The translations under genes were made by a program, and so were the position numbers. From Herbaspirillum sp. LeCh32-8 (GTDB lineage: Bacteria > Pseudomonadota > Gammaproteobacteria > Burkholderiales > Burkholderiaceae_D): 34,946 bases of DNA. The stretch is taken from NCBI RefSeq assembly GCF_017814915.1, contig NZ_JAGIPZ010000022.1:1-34946 (forward strand), read 5' to 3'. Of the stretch, positions 10,415 through 18,866 are shown in pieces (within the stretch, counting starts at the first letter, position 1; each line of letters begins with the position of its first letter). Below the pieces are notes generated by a model that was not told where the DNA came from, ran no database searches, and saw only the letters and a list, made by a program, of their open reading frames with translations.

Positions 10415-11458
10415 TCAGTCCAGCTTGACGACGAGCTTGCCGAAGTTCTTGCCCTGCAGCAGGCCGATGAAGGCTTGCGGCGCGTTTTCCAATCCTTGCG
10501 TAACGTCCTCGCGGTAGCGCAGGCTGCCGTCCTTGAGCCAGCCGGCGACGTCGTGCTGGAAGGCCGCGTGCAGTTCGGGGCGGTTGACGTAGTAGTCGAA
10601 GATGATGAAGCCCCGGATCTGGATGCGCTTGGTCAGCACGCTGCGCAGGAAGGCGGTGCTGTCGGTGGCGACGCTGCCGCCGTTGTAGTGGGCGATCAGC
10701 CCGCACACGGGGATGCGCGCGTGGGTGTTCAACAGCGGCACCACGGCGTCGAACACGGCGCCGCCGACGTTCTCGAAATAGATGTCGATGCCCTTCGGGC
10801 AGGCCGCCTCAAGCTGCGCTGCGAAGTCCGGCGCGCGGTGGTCGATGCAGGCGTCGAAGCCCAGTTCCTTGACCGCGAACGCGCACTTCTCGGCGCCGCC
10901 GGCCACGCCGACCACGCGGCAGCCCTTGATGCGGGCGATCTGCCCCACCATCGAGCCGACCGCACCGGTGGCCGCGGCCACCACCACGGTTTCGCCGGGG
11001 CGCGGCTGGCCGATGTCGATCAGGCCGGCGTACGCCGTGTAGCCCGGCATGCCGAGCGCGCCCAGCGCATACGAGGGGTGGCTGAAGTCGGGCGGCAGCC
11101 GGGTGGCGCCGGTGCCGTCGGTGATCGCGTATTCCTGCCAGCCGGTATAGGCCATCACCAGGTCGCCCTCCTTGAACTCGGGATGGCGCGAAGCCACCAC
11201 GCGCGACACGGTGCCGCCGGTCATGACGGCGTCGATCTCCACCGGCGGCGCGTAGGACGGCGCGTCGCTCATGCGACCGCGCATGTAGGGATCGAGCGAC
11301 AGCCACTCGGCGCGCAGCAGCAGCTGGCCGTCCTGCGGCGTCGGCACGGGGACTTGCTCAAGGCGGAAATTGTCGACCGTGGGCGCGCCGGTGGGACGCG
11401 AGGCCAGCACGATGCGGCGGTTGGTGGAAGGAGTGGTAGGGGTGGACGTGGCGCTCAT
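10415..11458 (-). CDS. CurA-type NADP-dependent oxidoreductase (MDR family)
   Basis: The 347-residue protein is a zinc-free medium-chain dehydrogenase/reductase of the CurA / leukotriene-B4 12-hydroxydehydrogenase type. It has NRRIVLASRPTGAPTVDNFRLEQVPVP at the N-terminus, GMPGYTAYAGLIDIGQPRPGETVVVAAATGAVGSMVGQIA for the Rossmann nucleotide site, and IDIYFENVGGAVFDAVVPLL. Such enzymes reduce the C=C bond of alpha,beta-unsaturated carbonyls with NADPH. It lies 58 bp downstream of a broken NemR-like TetR gene on the same strand. That fits an electrophile-detoxification operon in which the regulator would normally repress the reductase. Confidence 0.92.
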   Translation of the reverse strand: MSATSTPTTPSTNRRIVLASRPTGAPTVDNFRLEQVPVPTPQDGQLLLRAEWLSLDPYMRGRMSDAPSYAPPVEIDAVMTGGTVSRVVASRHPEFKEGDLVMAYTGWQEYAITDGTGATRLPPDFSHPSYALGALGMPGYTAYAGLIDIGQPRPGETVVVAAATGAVGSMVGQIARIKGCRVVGVAGGAEKCAFAVKELGFDACIDHRAPDFAAQLEAACPKGIDIYFENVGGAVFDAVVPLLNTHARIPVCGLIAHYNGGSVATDSTAFLRSVLTKRIQIRGFIIFDYYVNRPELHAAFQHDVAGWLKDGSLRYREDVTQGLENAPQAFIGLLQGKNFGKLVVKLD

Positions 11459-11516
11459 CGGGAGTCCTTTCTGAAGGAAATACGAATCCGGATCGGGAGG
11501 AAGAAGATAGAGAAGA

Positions 11517-12125
11517 TCATTGCGGCGGCACCAGCACGCGCCGGGTCACGTGCATCGCGCTTTCCATGGGTACGCGGTCGCGACTAAGCTTGGAGAGCAG
11601 GCTGGCGCCCAGCCATAGCTGGTAGAGCATGGTGGCGGTGGGCAAGGGATCGAGCACGGTGTGCAGCGAGCCGTCGGCAACGCCTTCGGCGATGCAGTCG
11701 GCGATGCGGGCGATGAAACGGCCGGTGCCTTCGTGCAGCACCACCCGCATGTCGTCGGACAGGTCGGCCACTTCAGCCGACAGCTTGACCACCAGGCAAC
11801 GCTGCTCAAGCTCCTAGCAGCACTGGCTCTCCAGCCAATAACCCCAGTAGGTCAGCAGGCGCTCGCGCGCGCTGGCGCCGTAGACGGCATCGTCCAGTAC
11901 CTTGCCCAGCAGCTCGAGGTAGCCCTCGACATAGTGCTCGATGAGCTCGCGCCCGTACTGTTCCTTGGAGCCGAAGTAGTGATAGAAGGAGCCCTTGGGA
12001 ATCTCGGCCGCGGCCAGGATCTCGGACAGGCCGACACCCGAGAAGCCCTTCTGCGCGATGATCGCGCGGCCGGCCGTCAGGATGTTGCGTTTGGTTTCGC
12101 CATAAGTTTCTCTCATGGCGGCCAT
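11517..12125 (-). pseudogene. nemR: NemR-like TetR regulator broken by an in-frame amber stop
   Basis: Codons from 12125 encode a TetR N-terminus with an intact HTH (GFSGVGLSEILAAAEIPKGSFYHYFGSKEQYG) and stop at TAG (11814-11816) after 103 residues. The same frame continues without further stops to 11517 and reads ELEQRCLVVKLSAEVADLSDDMR and MLYQLWLGASLLSKLSRDR, the C-terminal domain typical of NemR. One base change (CAG to TAG fits) therefore splits one gene. The Cys six codons after the stop lies where NemR carries its electrophile-sensing Cys. Upstream is a palindromic operator and downstream a CurA-type reductase. It may be a real loss of repression, a suppressed codon or a sequencing error. 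The HTH half could still be made as a 103-residue fragment. Confidence 0.85.
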
Positions 12126-12137
12126 TTTAACGAAAAA

Positions 12138-12163
12138 TTAGACCGGTCGTCTAAGACCGGTCT
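12138..12163. promoter_or_regulatory. Palindromic operator upstream of the NemR-like gene
   Basis: TTAGAC-CGGTC-GTCTAA at 12138-12154 is a perfect 6-5-6 inverted repeat. It abuts a second palindrome, AGACCGGTCT, at 12154-12163, so AGACCGGTC occurs twice, 14 bp apart. The site lies 13-38 bp before the TetR-family start codon, as expected for an autoregulatory TetR operator. Binding is inferred. Confidence 0.7.
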
Positions 12164-12185
12164 TTTTGCATAAATGCGAACGGCC

Positions 12186-13472
12186 TCAGCCCTTGCGCGG
12201 CGCCGGAAACAGCGGATACACCGCCAGCGCGACCAGGGCCACGGCCAGCCAGACCGTCCCCCACCCGCCCCGATGCAGCAACGCAGGCACCGCCTGCGCC
12301 GTCAGGAAGAACACCCCGAACACGCAGCTGTTGCCCAGCCCCAACGCGGTGCCGATCTGCGCCGGACCGGCCATGACCGCCAGCTCGGTGTAGGCCACGC
12401 CATGCCAGGCCGACACGGCGACGCCGGCGGCGACGATGGCGATGCCCAGCGGCGCCGCGCCCCATGCGCCGACCGATGCCAGCGTTCCCAACAGCGCGAA
12501 CAAGGCCGCGCTCAACAAGGCGCAGCCGCGCAGATAAGCACGCCGCTCACCGCGCCGGTCGGTCCAGCGGCCGCTGGCGATGCGGCACACCGCCGCCCCC
12601 AGCTGCACCGTCGTCAGGGCCGCGCTGATCAGCAGCAGGCCGGCATGGGCGCGCTCCTGCAGGAAGATGCCGCCAAAGCTGATCAGGGCCACCTGCGGCG
12701 CGCACAGCAAACCCGTGGCCAGCGCTAGGCGCCAGACCACGGTGCTGCGCAACGCGGGCTGTGATGTGACGGGGGCAGCAGGCGCGGCGACGGGCGCATC
12801 TGCAGCCGGCGGCTCGCGCAGCCACACCAGCGTCAGTGCGACGCTGGCTGCGCAAGCTGCGATCAGCGCGATGTACACCGCGCCGAAACCGGCATGGGCG
12901 GCCAGCGACGGCAACAGCAAGGCGCCGATGCCTCCGCCCAGCGGCACCGCAGTCTGGCGGATGCTCATCGCCAGGCCGCGTTCGCCGTCGCGAAACCAAG
13001 CCATGATCGCGCGGCCGGAGGAACCGTTGACGCTGCCGCCCAGCAAGCCCGCCAGCATCAGGCCGGCGCACAGCCAGACGTAGGTGTCGCCGCCCTGCCC
13101 CGGCAAGGCCGTTACGATCAGCAGCCAGAGAGCGGCGATCGTGCCCAGCAGGCCGGCCAGCAGGACCTTGCGGTCGCCCAGCTTGTCGGTCAGCACACCC
13201 CACGGCAGTTCGCCCAAGGCCACGCCCAGGCTCAGCAGGCCGAGCGCAAGGCCGAGCTCGGTATTGCTGAGCCGGTAGTCGGTGCGCAACACCACCGAGG
13301 TCACCGGGATGCCGGAGAAGAAGGCCGAGAAACTGGCATTGGCGGCGACGCCGGCGGCCAGTACTTTCCAGCGGTGACCATCGGCGCGGACAGGCGGCTG
13401 GGCAGGATGTTGCGCGACGCTGTGGTCGGCGCTCCGGCCCGTGCCTGGGTCGGATGTTGCGGCGGATCGCAT
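12186..13472 (-). CDS. MFS transporter
   Basis: The 428-residue protein has about twelve hydrophobic segments and major-facilitator signatures: GELPWGVLTDKLGDRKVLLAG in the loop between helices 2 and 3, GSSGRAIMAWFRDGERGLAMSIRQTAVPLGGGIGALL in the first half, and GRWTDRRGERRAYLRG in the second half. An N-terminal cytoplasmic tail of about 30 residues precedes helix 1. The start at 13472 has AAGGAG upstream. It reads away from the divergent GlxA-type regulator gene, which may control it, and ends 60 bp before the NemR-like gene. Substrate specificity cannot be read from the sequence. Confidence 0.88.
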   Translation of the reverse strand: MRSAATSDPGTGRSADHSVAQHPAQPPVRADGHRWKVLAAGVAANASFSAFFSGIPVTSVVLRTDYRLSNTELGLALGLLSLGVALGELPWGVLTDKLGDRKVLLAGLLGTIAALWLLIVTALPGQGGDTYVWLCAGLMLAGLLGGSVNGSSGRAIMAWFRDGERGLAMSIRQTAVPLGGGIGALLLPSLAAHAGFGAVYIALIAACAASVALTLVWLREPPAADAPVAAPAAPVTSQPALRSTVVWRLALATGLLCAPQVALISFGGIFLQERAHAGLLLISAALTTVQLGAAVCRIASGRWTDRRGERRAYLRGCALLSAALFALLGTLASVGAWGAAPLGIAIVAAGVAVSAWHGVAYTELAVMAGPAQIGTALGLGNSCVFGVFFLTAQAVPALLHRGGWGTVWLAVALVALAVYPLFPAPRKG

Positions 13473-13588
13473 GACGGGCTCCTTCAGGCAGGCAATGAAA
13501 ACCCGTGCAGTGTCACCGGCAGGAGCTCGTCCAAAATGTCATAATTCCAGCAAATCAAGCCATTCGCAGATCTCTGCCGGAGCCCGCC

Positions 13589-14566
13589 ATGCCAACCCGC
13601 GACACCGCCTTCCTGATCTTCGCCGACTGCAGCATGCTCGACTTCACCGGCCCGCTGTCGGCCTTCGATGCCGCCAACCGGGTGTCGGGCAAGACGCTGT
13701 ACCGGCTGACGCTGTTGTCCGAGCCGGGCGGCATGATCCGCAGTTCGGCCGGCGCCTGCGTGCAGACCGAGCGCATCGGCGCGCAGCGCTACGACACGCT
13801 GGTGGTGGCCGGCGGCGGCGCGCCGCGCGAAGGGCTGGTGTCGGGGGAATTGCGCGACTACATCGTGCGCGCGGCCAAACGCTCGCGCCGCATCGCCGGC
13901 GTGTGCACCGGCGCCTTCGTGCTGGCGGCAGCCGGCGTGCTCGACGGCCGGCGCGCCACTACCCACTGGCGCATGGCGGCCAAGCTGCAGAAGATGCACC
14001 CTCAGGTGCTGGTGGAGAGCGACCGTATCTATTCGCGCGACGGCGCGGTGTGGACCTCAGCCGGCATCTCGGCCGGCATCGACCTGGCGCTGGCGCTGAT
14101 CGAGGACGATCACGGCGTCGAGCTGGCCAAGGCGGTGGCGCGCGAGCTGGTGGTGTTCCACCGCCGCCCGGGCGGGCAGTCGCAGTTCTCGGCGCTGCAG
14201 GACATGGATGGAGGAAGTGATCGCATCCGCACCGCCCTCACCTTCGCGCGCGAGAACCTGCATCAGGAATTGACGGTGGATATCCTGGCCGAAGTGGCCT
14301 GCCTGTCACGCCGCCAGTTCGACCGCGCCTTCAGCGCCGAGACCGGACAGACGCCGGCCAAGGCGATCGAGCAGATGCGTGCGGAAGCCGCGCGCATCCG
14401 CATCGAAGAGTCCAGCGAGTCGCTGGAGCATATCGCCCGCGTCACCGGCTTCGGCGACACCGACCGCATGCGGCGCGCCTGCATGCGGCTGTTCGGCCAG
14501 CCGCCGCAGGCCTTGCGCCGGCTGGCGCGACAGGCGCAGGACAGCGACGCGCTGGCCGTCGCCTGA
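13589..14566 (+). CDS. GlxA-family AraC regulator with DJ-1/PfpI domain
   Basis: The product has 325 residues from ATG 13589, where family homology begins (MPTRDTAFLIFADCSMLDFTGPLSAFDAAN). An in-frame ATG at 13505 would add 28 residues unlike the family. Residues 1-190 form a DJ-1/PfpI-like domain with the nucleophile-elbow Cys106 in AGVCTGAFVLAAAGVLDGRRATTHW. Residues 209-311 form two AraC-type helix-turn-helix motifs (LTVDILAEVACLSRRQFDRAFSAETGQTPAKAI and IARVTGFGDTDRMRRACMRLFG). Such regulators often sense a small nitrogen compound through the first domain. Divergence from the MFS gene suggests control of that transporter. The effector is unknown. Confidence 0.9.
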   Translation: MPTRDTAFLIFADCSMLDFTGPLSAFDAANRVSGKTLYRLTLLSEPGGMIRSSAGACVQTERIGAQRYDTLVVAGGGAPREGLVSGELRDYIVRAAKRSRRIAGVCTGAFVLAAAGVLDGRRATTHWRMAAKLQKMHPQVLVESDRIYSRDGAVWTSAGISAGIDLALALIEDDHGVELAKAVARELVVFHRRPGGQSQFSALQDMDGGSDRIRTALTFARENLHQELTVDILAEVACLSRRQFDRAFSAETGQTPAKAIEQMRAEAARIRIEESSESLEHIARVTGFGDTDRMRRACMRLFGQPPQALRRLARQAQDSDALAVA

Positions 14567-14594
14567 CGTCAGGGAACAAGAAAAAGAGAAGCGC

Positions 14595-15752
14595 TCAGCC
14601 GGCCGTGAGCTTGACGCGCGTGATCTCCGACGGCGCCAGCAGGCGCTTGGGCGGGCCCCAATAGCCGGTGCCGCGGCTGACGTAGATCCACAGCTTGTGC
14701 AGGCGCTTGAGGCCCGCCACATACGGCTGCTGCAGCGGCACGAAGAAATTCCACGGGAAGAACTGGCCGCCATGGGTGTGGCCCGACAGCTGCAGGTCAA
14801 AGCCGGCCTCGGCCGCCGCCACCGCGCTGCGCGGCTGGTGCGCCAGCAGGATGCGCGGGCCGTCGGTCGGGGCGTTTTCGATGGCGGCGTGCGGATCGCT
14901 GCGATGCGCGGGGTCGAACTGGTGGGCGGTGAAGTCGGTCACGCCGGCCAGTACCAGGCCGGCGCCGTCGTGGCGCAGCACCACGTGTTCGTTCATCAGC
15001 ACGGTCAGGCCCAGGCGACGCACTTCGTCTATCCACTCATGCGCGTTGGAATAGTACTCATGGTTGCCGGTGACGAAGTAGGCGCCGTGGCGCGCGCGAA
15101 TGTCAGCCAGCGGCGCGGTATGCGACGCCAGCTGGCGCACGCTGCCGTCGACCAGGTCGCCGGTGACGGCCACCACGTCGGGCTGCAGGGCGTTGACCTT
15201 GTCGACGATGGCCTGCAGGTAGGGACGCTTGATGGTGGGGCCGACGTGGATGTCGCTGATCTGGACGATGGTGAAGCCTTCCAGCGCGCGCGGCAGGTTG
15301 GCGATCGGCACGCTTACCTCCACCACGGCCGCGGTGCGGCGCGCGTTGAGGAAGCCGATCACGGTGGCCGCCGCGGTCAGCGCCAGCACCAGCCACGCGG
15401 TCAGCTCGTCGAGCTCGCGCAGGTGGATGTCGGACAACGAGAACAACGGCAGCAACGCCAGCGCGACGACGCGCAAAATAGTCAACAGCAGCGCCGAGGA
15501 AAACGCGCCCATGGCCAGCATGCCGGCCCAGGCCAGCCGGTCGGCCGGCGCCTCGGCCATGCCGCGACGCTTCAGGATGGGAGCGAACATGGCCGCCGGC
15601 ATCAGCAGCACCGACACCGCCAGCACGGCGACGCCGAGGACAACCCAGGCGCTGCCGCCGGTCAGCGCCGGCAGCAGTTGAAAGCCGATCCACGCGTGCA
15701 GGGCGGCGAGGATGGCGAGGAAGATGACGACTCCAGCATAGGTACGGCGCAT
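14595..15752 (-). CDS. Membrane-anchored metallophosphoesterase (YaeI/YkuE type)
   Basis: The product has 385 residues from ATG 15752. About five hydrophobic helices occupy the first 150 residues, and a calcineurin-like phosphoesterase domain follows. Its metal-binding motifs are in order: QISDIHVGPT, VAVTGDLVDGS, YFVTGNHEYYSN, and a late LSGHTHGGQFFPW. The ORF is open upstream to 16082, but those codons show no family likeness and the start at MRRTYAGVV begins directly with a membrane helix. Relatives act on phospholipid or UDP-sugar phosphoesters at the membrane, and the substrate here is open. It converges with the GlxA-type gene, with only 28 bp between them and no clear terminator. Confidence 0.88.
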   Translation of the reverse strand: MRRTYAGVVIFLAILAALHAWIGFQLLPALTGGSAWVVLGVAVLAVSVLLMPAAMFAPILKRRGMAEAPADRLAWAGMLAMGAFSSALLLTILRVVALALLPLFSLSDIHLRELDELTAWLVLALTAAATVIGFLNARRTAAVVEVSVPIANLPRALEGFTIVQISDIHVGPTIKRPYLQAIVDKVNALQPDVVAVTGDLVDGSVRQLASHTAPLADIRARHGAYFVTGNHEYYSNAHEWIDEVRRLGLTVLMNEHVVLRHDGAGLVLAGVTDFTAHQFDPAHRSDPHAAIENAPTDGPRILLAHQPRSAVAAAEAGFDLQLSGHTHGGQFFPWNFFVPLQQPYVAGLKRLHKLWIYVSRGTGYWGPPKRLLAPSEITRVKLTAG

Positions 15753-16096
15753 GAATGGCTTTCTTGTTGTCCGGAAATAACAGGGAGGCGCAGACAGCGT
15801 GAAAGCGCGGCATTGACCCGGCTTCGCCATCAAACGCGATGAAAAGCTTGCATCGGTAAGGAAAGATATGGCCTCCGTTGCCGGCATTTCAACCACGACG
15901 TCCGTAAATTGCCGCAAACCGGCATCAGACTTGGCTTTCCGGCAATTTGGCAGCGCCCCGGCTGCAGAAAAAGTCGGCGCAGGGCATGCAAGAAGACGAA
16001 CAGAGGAGGATAATATTGCCTCAATCCCCGATTTTTTAATTCGCGCGACCTTGGCGGCCGACAGCCGCATCGATCCATTCATCGACCAGAGGCCGC
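15753..16096. other. Intergenic region between phosphoesterase and unknown protein
   Basis: This 344-bp gap separates two divergent genes and should hold both promoters. It is less GC-rich than its flanks, notably at 16010-16045. A possible 80-codon frame at 15868-16110 has an AAGGAAAG before its ATG, but its product resembles nothing known and it runs into the next gene in another frame. I see no convincing gene or RNA. Confidence 0.4.
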
Positions 16097-16669
16097 GTGC
16101 GCATCATTGAAAGAGTTATTTTGAGTTCAAGCAAAACCACCAAGCGCTGGCATGGCAACGTCGAGGCGATCAAGGCAGAATTCCTCAACGGCGTGGTCAA
16201 GCAGATGGAATCCTACGGCGACCGCGTGCACTTCTCGATGTTCGGTTCGGTGCAAAAGCCGCACTACGAAGTGATCAACAGCTTCGACAAGAAGATGGCC
16301 TTCGACGGCAATCACCACTTGCACCGCGCGGAAGACGAGACCGAATTCGGCCCCGGCAACGTTACGCCCATCTTCACGCTGGAACAGATCAAGCGCATCA
16401 TCGCCACCGGCGGCAGCGGCGTACGCAGCAGCATCCCGCGCGCGGCCCGCGCGGCATCTGCGCGCAGCACCGGCACCGCCCGCCCGACGACGGCGGCTGC
16501 GCGTGCGCGTGAAGCGGTGGACAGCGAGAAGTACGTCTACTTCAAGGCCAACCGCGAGATGCTGCCCGAAGGCATCAACCAGTACTCCGACGAGATCAGC
16601 GCACTGATGTTGAAGGGCATGTCGGCCGAGCAGGCCTTCGGCGAAATCATCACCAAGCATTTCGACTGA
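16097..16669 (+). CDS. Conserved-looking protein of unknown function
   Basis: I do not recognise this protein. GTG 16097 gives 190 residues. TTG 16121 (182 residues, starting SSSKTTKRW) is an attractive alternative, since AAAGAG lies five bases before it. Two compact parts, residues 15-104 (with MESYGDRVHFSMFGSVQKPHYEVINSFDKKMAF and a HHLHRAED segment) and 141-190 (VDSEKYVYFKANREMLPEGINQYSDEISALMLKGMSAEQAFGEIITKHFD), flank an Ala/Arg/Thr-rich linker at about 105-140. There are no membrane segments or signal peptide, so it is probably cytoplasmic. It stands alone, followed by a strong bidirectional terminator. The regular codon use and bounded domains support a real gene. Confidence 0.75.
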   Translation: MRIIERVILSSSKTTKRWHGNVEAIKAEFLNGVVKQMESYGDRVHFSMFGSVQKPHYEVINSFDKKMAFDGNHHLHRAEDETEFGPGNVTPIFTLEQIKRIIATGGSGVRSSIPRAARAASARSTGTARPTTAAARAREAVDSEKYVYFKANREMLPEGINQYSDEISALMLKGMSAEQAFGEIITKHFD

Positions 16670-16713
16670 TACGCCCTCGCGCAGCGCGCCAGCCGCAGCG
16701 CGCGAATCAAGGC

Positions 16714-16753
16714 AAATGAAAATGGCCGGAGTCTCCTCCGGCCATTTTCATTT
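16714..16753. terminator. Bidirectional terminator hairpin
   Basis: A perfect 18-bp stem has arms at 16714-16731 and 16736-16753 with a four-base loop TCTC. The outer end of each arm is A/T-rich, so it can act on both strands. It sits between the convergent unknown gene (ends 16669) and ppk2 (ends 16781). Confidence 0.9.
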
Positions 16754-16780
16754 CGGGCATCAAGCCCGGTCAGCCCGCGC

Positions 16781-17692
16781 TTAGTACGCCTCGGGCACGA
16801 TCATGCTCTGCGGCACCGGATGGCGCTCGTAGTCCTCGTGGCGCTCGCGCTCGGGCAAGATCACCGGCGCATGCGGCACTTCCTGGTAGGGCATCTGCTC
16901 CAGCAAGTGCTGGATGCAATTCAATCGCGCCTTCTTCTTGTCGACCGCCTGCACCACCCACCACGGCGCCTCGGGGATGTGGGTGCGCTCCAGCATCACT
17001 TCCTTGGCCTTGGTGTACTCCTCCCAGCGGCGGCGCGACTCCAGGTCCATCGGGGAGAGCTTCCACTGCTTCAGCGGATCGTGGATGCGCGAGAGGAAGC
17101 GCATGTGCTGTTCTTCGTCGGTGATGGAGAACCAGTACTTGATCACCTGGATGCCGGCGCGGGTGAGCATGCGCTCGAACTCGGGCACCGAGCGGAAGAA
17201 CTCTTCGTACTGCTCGTCGTTGCAGAAACCCATCACGCGCTCGACGCCGGCGCGGTTGTACCAGCTGCGGTCGAACAGCACGATCTCGCCTGCGGCCGGC
17301 AGGTGCGACACGTAACGCTGGAAGTACCACTGGGTGCGTTCGCGGTCGTTGGGCGCCGGCAGCGCCGCCACGCGCGCCACGCGCGGGTTCAGGCGCTGGG
17401 TGATGCGCTTGATCACGCCGCCCTTGCCGGCCGCGTCGCGGCCTTCGAACACGATCACCACCTTGTGGCCGGTCTGCACCACCCAGTCTTGCAGCTTGAC
17501 CAGCTCGCCCTGCAAGCGGAACAGCTCGCGGAAATACATGCGGCGGTATTCCTTCTCTTCATCGCCGTGGGCGCTGGAAATCTCGCCGGTCACCGGATCC
17601 ACGGTGCGGTCTTCCAGTTCCAGCTCCATTTCTTCGTCATAGCTGTCGGCCAGTTCGCGGTGGATGCGCTTGACCATTTCTTCGTTGTTCAT
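16781..17692 (-). CDS. ppk2: Polyphosphate kinase 2 (PPK2)
   Basis: The product has 303 residues from ATG 17692, which has AGGAAA upstream; longer in-frame starts lack this. It has the PPK2 P-loop FEGRDAAGKGG (Walker A 84-92), the lid region RVARVAALPAPNDRERTQWYFQRYVSHLPAAGEIVLFDRSWYNRAGVERVMGFC with the FDRSWYNR signature (140-147), and a C-terminal RKK-type basic patch. PPK2 enzymes transfer phosphate between inorganic polyphosphate and nucleoside diphosphates, mostly in the direction of nucleotide synthesis. The acidic N-terminal stretch of about 45 residues is typical of the longer class I forms. It is a single gene divergent from oxyR. Confidence 0.95.
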   Translation of the reverse strand: MNNEEMVKRIHRELADSYDEEMELELEDRTVDPVTGEISSAHGDEEKEYRRMYFRELFRLQGELVKLQDWVVQTGHKVVIVFEGRDAAGKGGVIKRITQRLNPRVARVAALPAPNDRERTQWYFQRYVSHLPAAGEIVLFDRSWYNRAGVERVMGFCNDEQYEEFFRSVPEFERMLTRAGIQVIKYWFSITDEEQHMRFLSRIHDPLKQWKLSPMDLESRRRWEEYTKAKEVMLERTHIPEAPWWVVQAVDKKKARLNCIQHLLEQMPYQEVPHAPVILPERERHEDYERHPVPQSMIVPEAY

Positions 17693-17846
17693 TGTTTCCT
17701 CGTGGACAATATAGACGGCGTGCGGCGGGCCTTCCGCCGCGGGAAAAGTGCGACACAACATACAGGGCCATTGTGACGAAGACATGACAAATGGCGCCGC
17801 CCCCGCAGCAGGCGCGCCGGAGCGGCGCAGAATCGGGCGTGAGAAA

Positions 17847-17880
17847 ATAGGCTATAGTCATTGAAAAACCGATAGTCATT
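17847..17880. promoter_or_regulatory. Repeated ATAG elements in the oxyR promoter region
   Basis: ATAGTCATT occurs twice (17854-17862 and 17872-17880), and the first copy abuts a palindrome ATAG-G-CTAT (17847-17855). The last copy lies 14 bp before the oxyR start. ATAG/CTAT are the half-site elements of OxyR operators and LysR regulators usually repress themselves. However, the spacing (18 bp between repeats) does not match the standard ATAG-N7-CTAT layout. Autoregulation is only suggested. Confidence 0.35.
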
Positions 17881-17893
17881 TCCGTACATCAGC

Positions 17894-18841
17894 ATGACAC
17901 TCACTGAACTGAAATACATCGTGGCCGTGGCCCGCGAAAAGCACTTCGGCCATGCCGCGGAAGCCTGTTTCGTCGCCCAGCCCACCTTGTCGGTCGCCAT
18001 CAAGAAGCTGGAAGACGAGCTGGGCGTGGTCATCTTCGAACGCGGCGGCACCGAGGTCTCGGTCACGCCGCTGGGCGCGCAGATCGTGGCCCAGGCCGAG
18101 CGCGTGCTGGAGCAAACCGCCGCCATCAAGGAAATCGCCAACCAGAACAAGGACCCGCTGTCGGGCCCGCTGCGCCTGGGCGTGATCTATACCATCGGCC
18201 CCTACCTGCTGCCCTCGCTGGTCAAGACCATGATCGAGACGGTGCCGCAGATGCCGCTGATCCTGCAGGAAAACTTCACCACCCGCCTGATCGAACTGCT
18301 GCGCCAGGGCGAGCTGGACGCGGCCATCATGGCCCTGCCCTTCCCCGAGCACGGCCTGAACGTGCTGCCGCTGTACGACGAGGAATTCATGGTGGCCCTG
18401 CCGCGCCAGCACAAGTGGGCCGAGCGCAAGGAAATCGACGCCCGCGAACTCAAGAGCGAGACCATGCTGTTGCTGGGCAACGGCCACTGCTTCCGCGACC
18501 AGGTGCTGGAAGTCTGTCCCGAGATGTCGCGCTTCTCCACCAGCGGCGACGGCATTGCACGCACCTTCGAAGGTTCCTCGCTGGAGACGATCCGTCACAT
18601 GGTGTCCTCGGGCATCGGCGTCACCGTGCTGCCGCGCGCCTCGATCACGGACGCCAATACCCGCGAGGGCATGGTGCGCTACGTGCCCTTCATCGCGCCC
18701 GCGCCCTCGCGCCGTGTGGTGATCGCCTGGCGCAAGAGCTTCACCCGCCAGGCCGCCATCGACGCCGTGCAAAAGGCGGTGCTGGCCTGCAACCTGAGCG
18801 GGGTGCAAATGCTCAACGACGCAGAGGCGGTTGCGGGTTGA
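17894..18841 (+). CDS. oxyR: OxyR hydrogen-peroxide sensor (LysR family)
   Basis: The 315-residue protein has an N-terminal LysR helix-turn-helix (MTLTELKYIVAVAREKHFGHAAEACFVAQPTLSVAIKKLE) and a regulatory domain. The redox pair is in LGNGHCFRDQVLEVC, with Cys199 and Cys208 at exactly the positions used for the disulfide switch in E. coli OxyR. The segment SSLETIRHMVSSGIGVTVLPR is also typical. It should activate peroxide-defence genes when oxidised. It is divergent from ppk2 and followed by a strong terminator. In many betaproteobacteria oxyR sits beside ubiA; here the ugp genes lie between them. Confidence 0.96.
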   Translation: MTLTELKYIVAVAREKHFGHAAEACFVAQPTLSVAIKKLEDELGVVIFERGGTEVSVTPLGAQIVAQAERVLEQTAAIKEIANQNKDPLSGPLRLGVIYTIGPYLLPSLVKTMIETVPQMPLILQENFTTRLIELLRQGELDAAIMALPFPEHGLNVLPLYDEEFMVALPRQHKWAERKEIDARELKSETMLLLGNGHCFRDQVLEVCPEMSRFSTSGDGIARTFEGSSLETIRHMVSSGIGVTVLPRASITDANTREGMVRYVPFIAPAPSRRVVIAWRKSFTRQAAIDAVQKAVLACNLSGVQMLNDAEAVAG

Positions 18842-18866
18842 TCAGCACCCAACGCCACGCATAAAG

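Noticed and set aside
14595..16082. Longer metallophosphoesterase start at 16082
   Set aside because: The extra 110 residues show no likeness to the family and occupy the divergent promoter region.
15868..16110. 80-codon forward frame with an AAGGAAAG before its ATG
   Set aside because: No family likeness, and it overlaps the start of the better supported unknown gene in another frame; kept only as a remark.
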